From an uncultured Lachnospiraceae bacterium (GTDB taxonomy: Bacteria > Bacillota > Clostridia > Lachnospirales > Lachnospiraceae): a stretch of DNA of 5,180 nt. Below the pieces are notes generated by a model. The model searched no databases. It was not told the origin of the DNA and saw only the letters and a program-made list of their open reading frames with translations. Made by a program: the position numbers and the translations under genes. The stretch is from contig CACZTA010000049.1 of the NCBI GenBank assembly GCA_902783935.1, positions 1 through 5,180 on the forward strand, given 5' to 3'. Positions 4,141 through 5,180 of the stretch are shown here, one piece after another (position 1 is the stretch's first letter; the number at the start of each line of letters is the position of its first letter).

Positions 4141-5180
4141 ATGAGAGTGACAGATGATATCAGATATATCGGCGTAAATGACCACGATATCGACCTGTTT
4201 GAAGGCCAGTATGTCGTACCGGCCGGCATGGCGTATAATTCGTATGTGATTATTGATGAGCAGATCGCGGTTTTTGATACGGTGGAGGCGCGTTTCACGG
4301 ATGAATGGCTCGGCAATCTCGAAGCCGCCCTCGGCGGACGGACGCCGGATTACCTGATCGTGCAGCATATGGAGCCGGATCATTCCGCGAATATTCTGAA
4401 TTTCCTCGCGAAGTATCCCGCTGCCAAGGTCGTCGGGAATGCGAAGACATTCGGGATGATTGACCAGTTCTTCGAGAATGCGCCTGCATTTGAGCGTGTG
4501 ACCGTCAAGAATAATGACACGCTGACGCTCGGGAAGCATGTTCTGACGTTTGTCCTGGCGCCGATGGTGCACTGGCCGGAGGTCATGGTGACGTACGACA
4601 GCACGGAGAAGGTGCTCTTCTCGGCGGATGCATTTGGCAAGTTCGGCGCGAATGATGTCGAGGATCCGGAAGGATGGGCGTGCGAGGCGGCGCGGTATTA
4701 TATCGGCATTGTCGGCAAGTACGGAACACAGGTGCAGGGGCTGCTGAAGAAGGCCGCCGCGCTTGATATCGCGACGATCTGCCCGCTGCACGGGCCGGTG
4801 CTCACGGGCGACCTGAGCGAGTATCTTGATCTCTACGGCAAGTGGAGTACTTATACGCCGGATAAGTGCGGTGTCGCGATCGCTTATACGTCCGTGTACG
4901 GGCATACGGCGGAGGCGGCGAAGTCGCTCGCGGCCATGCTTGAGGAGAAGGGCGTCAAGATCGAGATTTATGACCTCGCGAGGGATGATGTGGCGGAGGC
5001 TGTTGAGGCGGCATTCCGGTTTGACCGCGTGGTGCTGGCGACGACGACTTATAATGCGGACATTTTCCCGCAGATGCGCGATTATATTGAGCATCTGAAG
5101 GAGCGCAATTTCCAGAAGCGCCGCGTCGCGATTATCGAGAACGGCAGCTGGGCGCCGATGGCGAAGAAGGTCATTCTCGG
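4141..5180 (+). CDS. fprA: Flavodiiron protein, FprA-type A-type flavoprotein (5' 346 codons; 3' end outside the window)
   Basis: The frame is open from 4141 to the window end, giving 346 residues of a family usually near 400. The N-terminal metallo-beta-lactamase-like domain (about 1-235) carries the complete diiron ligand set: H76, E78, D80 and H81 in QHMEPDHS, H144 in MVHWPE, D163 in SADAFG, and H217 in CPLHGPV. The flavodoxin-like domain starts near 243. It has the FMN phosphate loop YTSVYGHT at 249-256, TTTYNADIFPQM at 301-312, and a final ENGSWAP at 333-339. In anaerobes these soluble proteins reduce O2 to water, and in some cases NO to N2O, with electrons from rubredoxin or a similar donor. 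The choice between O2 and NO cannot be read here. No rubredoxin or NADH-dependent domain is visible in the part present; a C-terminal fusion beyond the edge cannot be excluded. GAGGAG (4127-4132) supports the start. The gene appears to have its own promoter at 4067-4096. Confidence 0.94.
   Translation, partial: MRVTDDIRYIGVNDHDIDLFEGQYVVPAGMAYNSYVIIDEQIAVFDTVEARFTDEWLGNLEAALGGRTPDYLIVQHMEPDHSANILNFLAKYPAAKVVGNAKTFGMIDQFFENAPAFERVTVKNNDTLTLGKHVLTFVLAPMVHWPEVMVTYDSTEKVLFSADAFGKFGANDVEDPEGWACEAARYYIGIVGKYGTQVQGLLKKAAALDIATICPLHGPVLTGDLSEYLDLYGKWSTYTPDKCGVAIAYTSVYGHTAEAAKSLAAMLEEKGVKIEIYDLARDDVAEAVEAAFRFDRVVLATTTYNADIFPQMRDYIEHLKERNFQKRRVAIIENGSWAPMAKKVIL

Noticed and set aside
4120..5094. Long minus-strand open frame (324 codons) opposite the flavodiiron gene
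   Set aside because: The plus strand encodes an intact flavodiiron protein with every metal ligand. The antisense translation is Arg/His-rich and domainless, a shadow frame.
1..5180. CRISPR array, tRNA or rRNA genes, insertion sequence transposase
   Set aside because: No regularly spaced repeats, cloverleaf-like sequence, rRNA core or transposase motif was seen in any region.

Overview
The window carries six protein-coding genes, two of them cut by the window edges. The organism is most likely a Gram-positive anaerobe of the Bacillota, probably class Clostridia. This is an inference from a flavodiiron FprA-type flavoprotein, a Firmicutes-style TcdA, strong purine-rich Shine-Dalgarno sequences and moderately GC-rich coding sequence. 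No rRNA or other taxonomic marker is present, so the family is not resolved.

Left part (1-2111, minus strand). The first 1197 bases encode the N-terminal 399 residues of a membrane-anchored FlaA1/CapD/PglF-type nucleotide-sugar dehydratase, truncated by the window start. It probably marks the edge of a surface-glycan locus extending to the left. A 200-bp spacer with two tandem promoter candidates separates it from tcdA, the ThiF/E1-like tRNA threonylcarbamoyladenosine dehydratase.

Centre (2112-2852). A compact divergent control region lies between tcdA (minus) and a VapBC type II toxin-antitoxin pair (plus). It holds two copies of the 8-bp palindrome GTATATAC and face-to-face promoter candidates whose -10 boxes both lie in or against these copies. 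A second inverted repeat surrounds the -35 box of the vapBC promoter. VapB (AbrB-fold antitoxin) and VapC (PIN-domain RNase) overlap by one base.

Right part (2853-5180, plus strand). A promoter candidate at 2985-3013 is followed by a 150-nt GC-rich leader with a long-range stem, then a secreted protein made of a peptidoglycan-binding domain plus an unassigned C-terminal domain. Downstream are an 80-bp extremely G-rich tract and a REP-like element: two direct copies and one inverted copy of a GGTGACAGGTACTTT motif, forming a perfect 17-bp hairpin. Immediately beyond is a near-consensus promoter for a flavodiiron protein (oxygen/NO reductase), which runs off the right edge.

The genes do not form one pathway. 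This reads as a core-genome stretch (glycan synthesis, tRNA modification, oxygen defence) into which accessory parts, the toxin-antitoxin pair and the REP-like element, may have been inserted. The most interesting non-coding structures are the shared tcdA/vapBC control region, the structured leader at 3020-3170 and the REP-like hairpin. I found no evidence of a clearly new multi-gene system.
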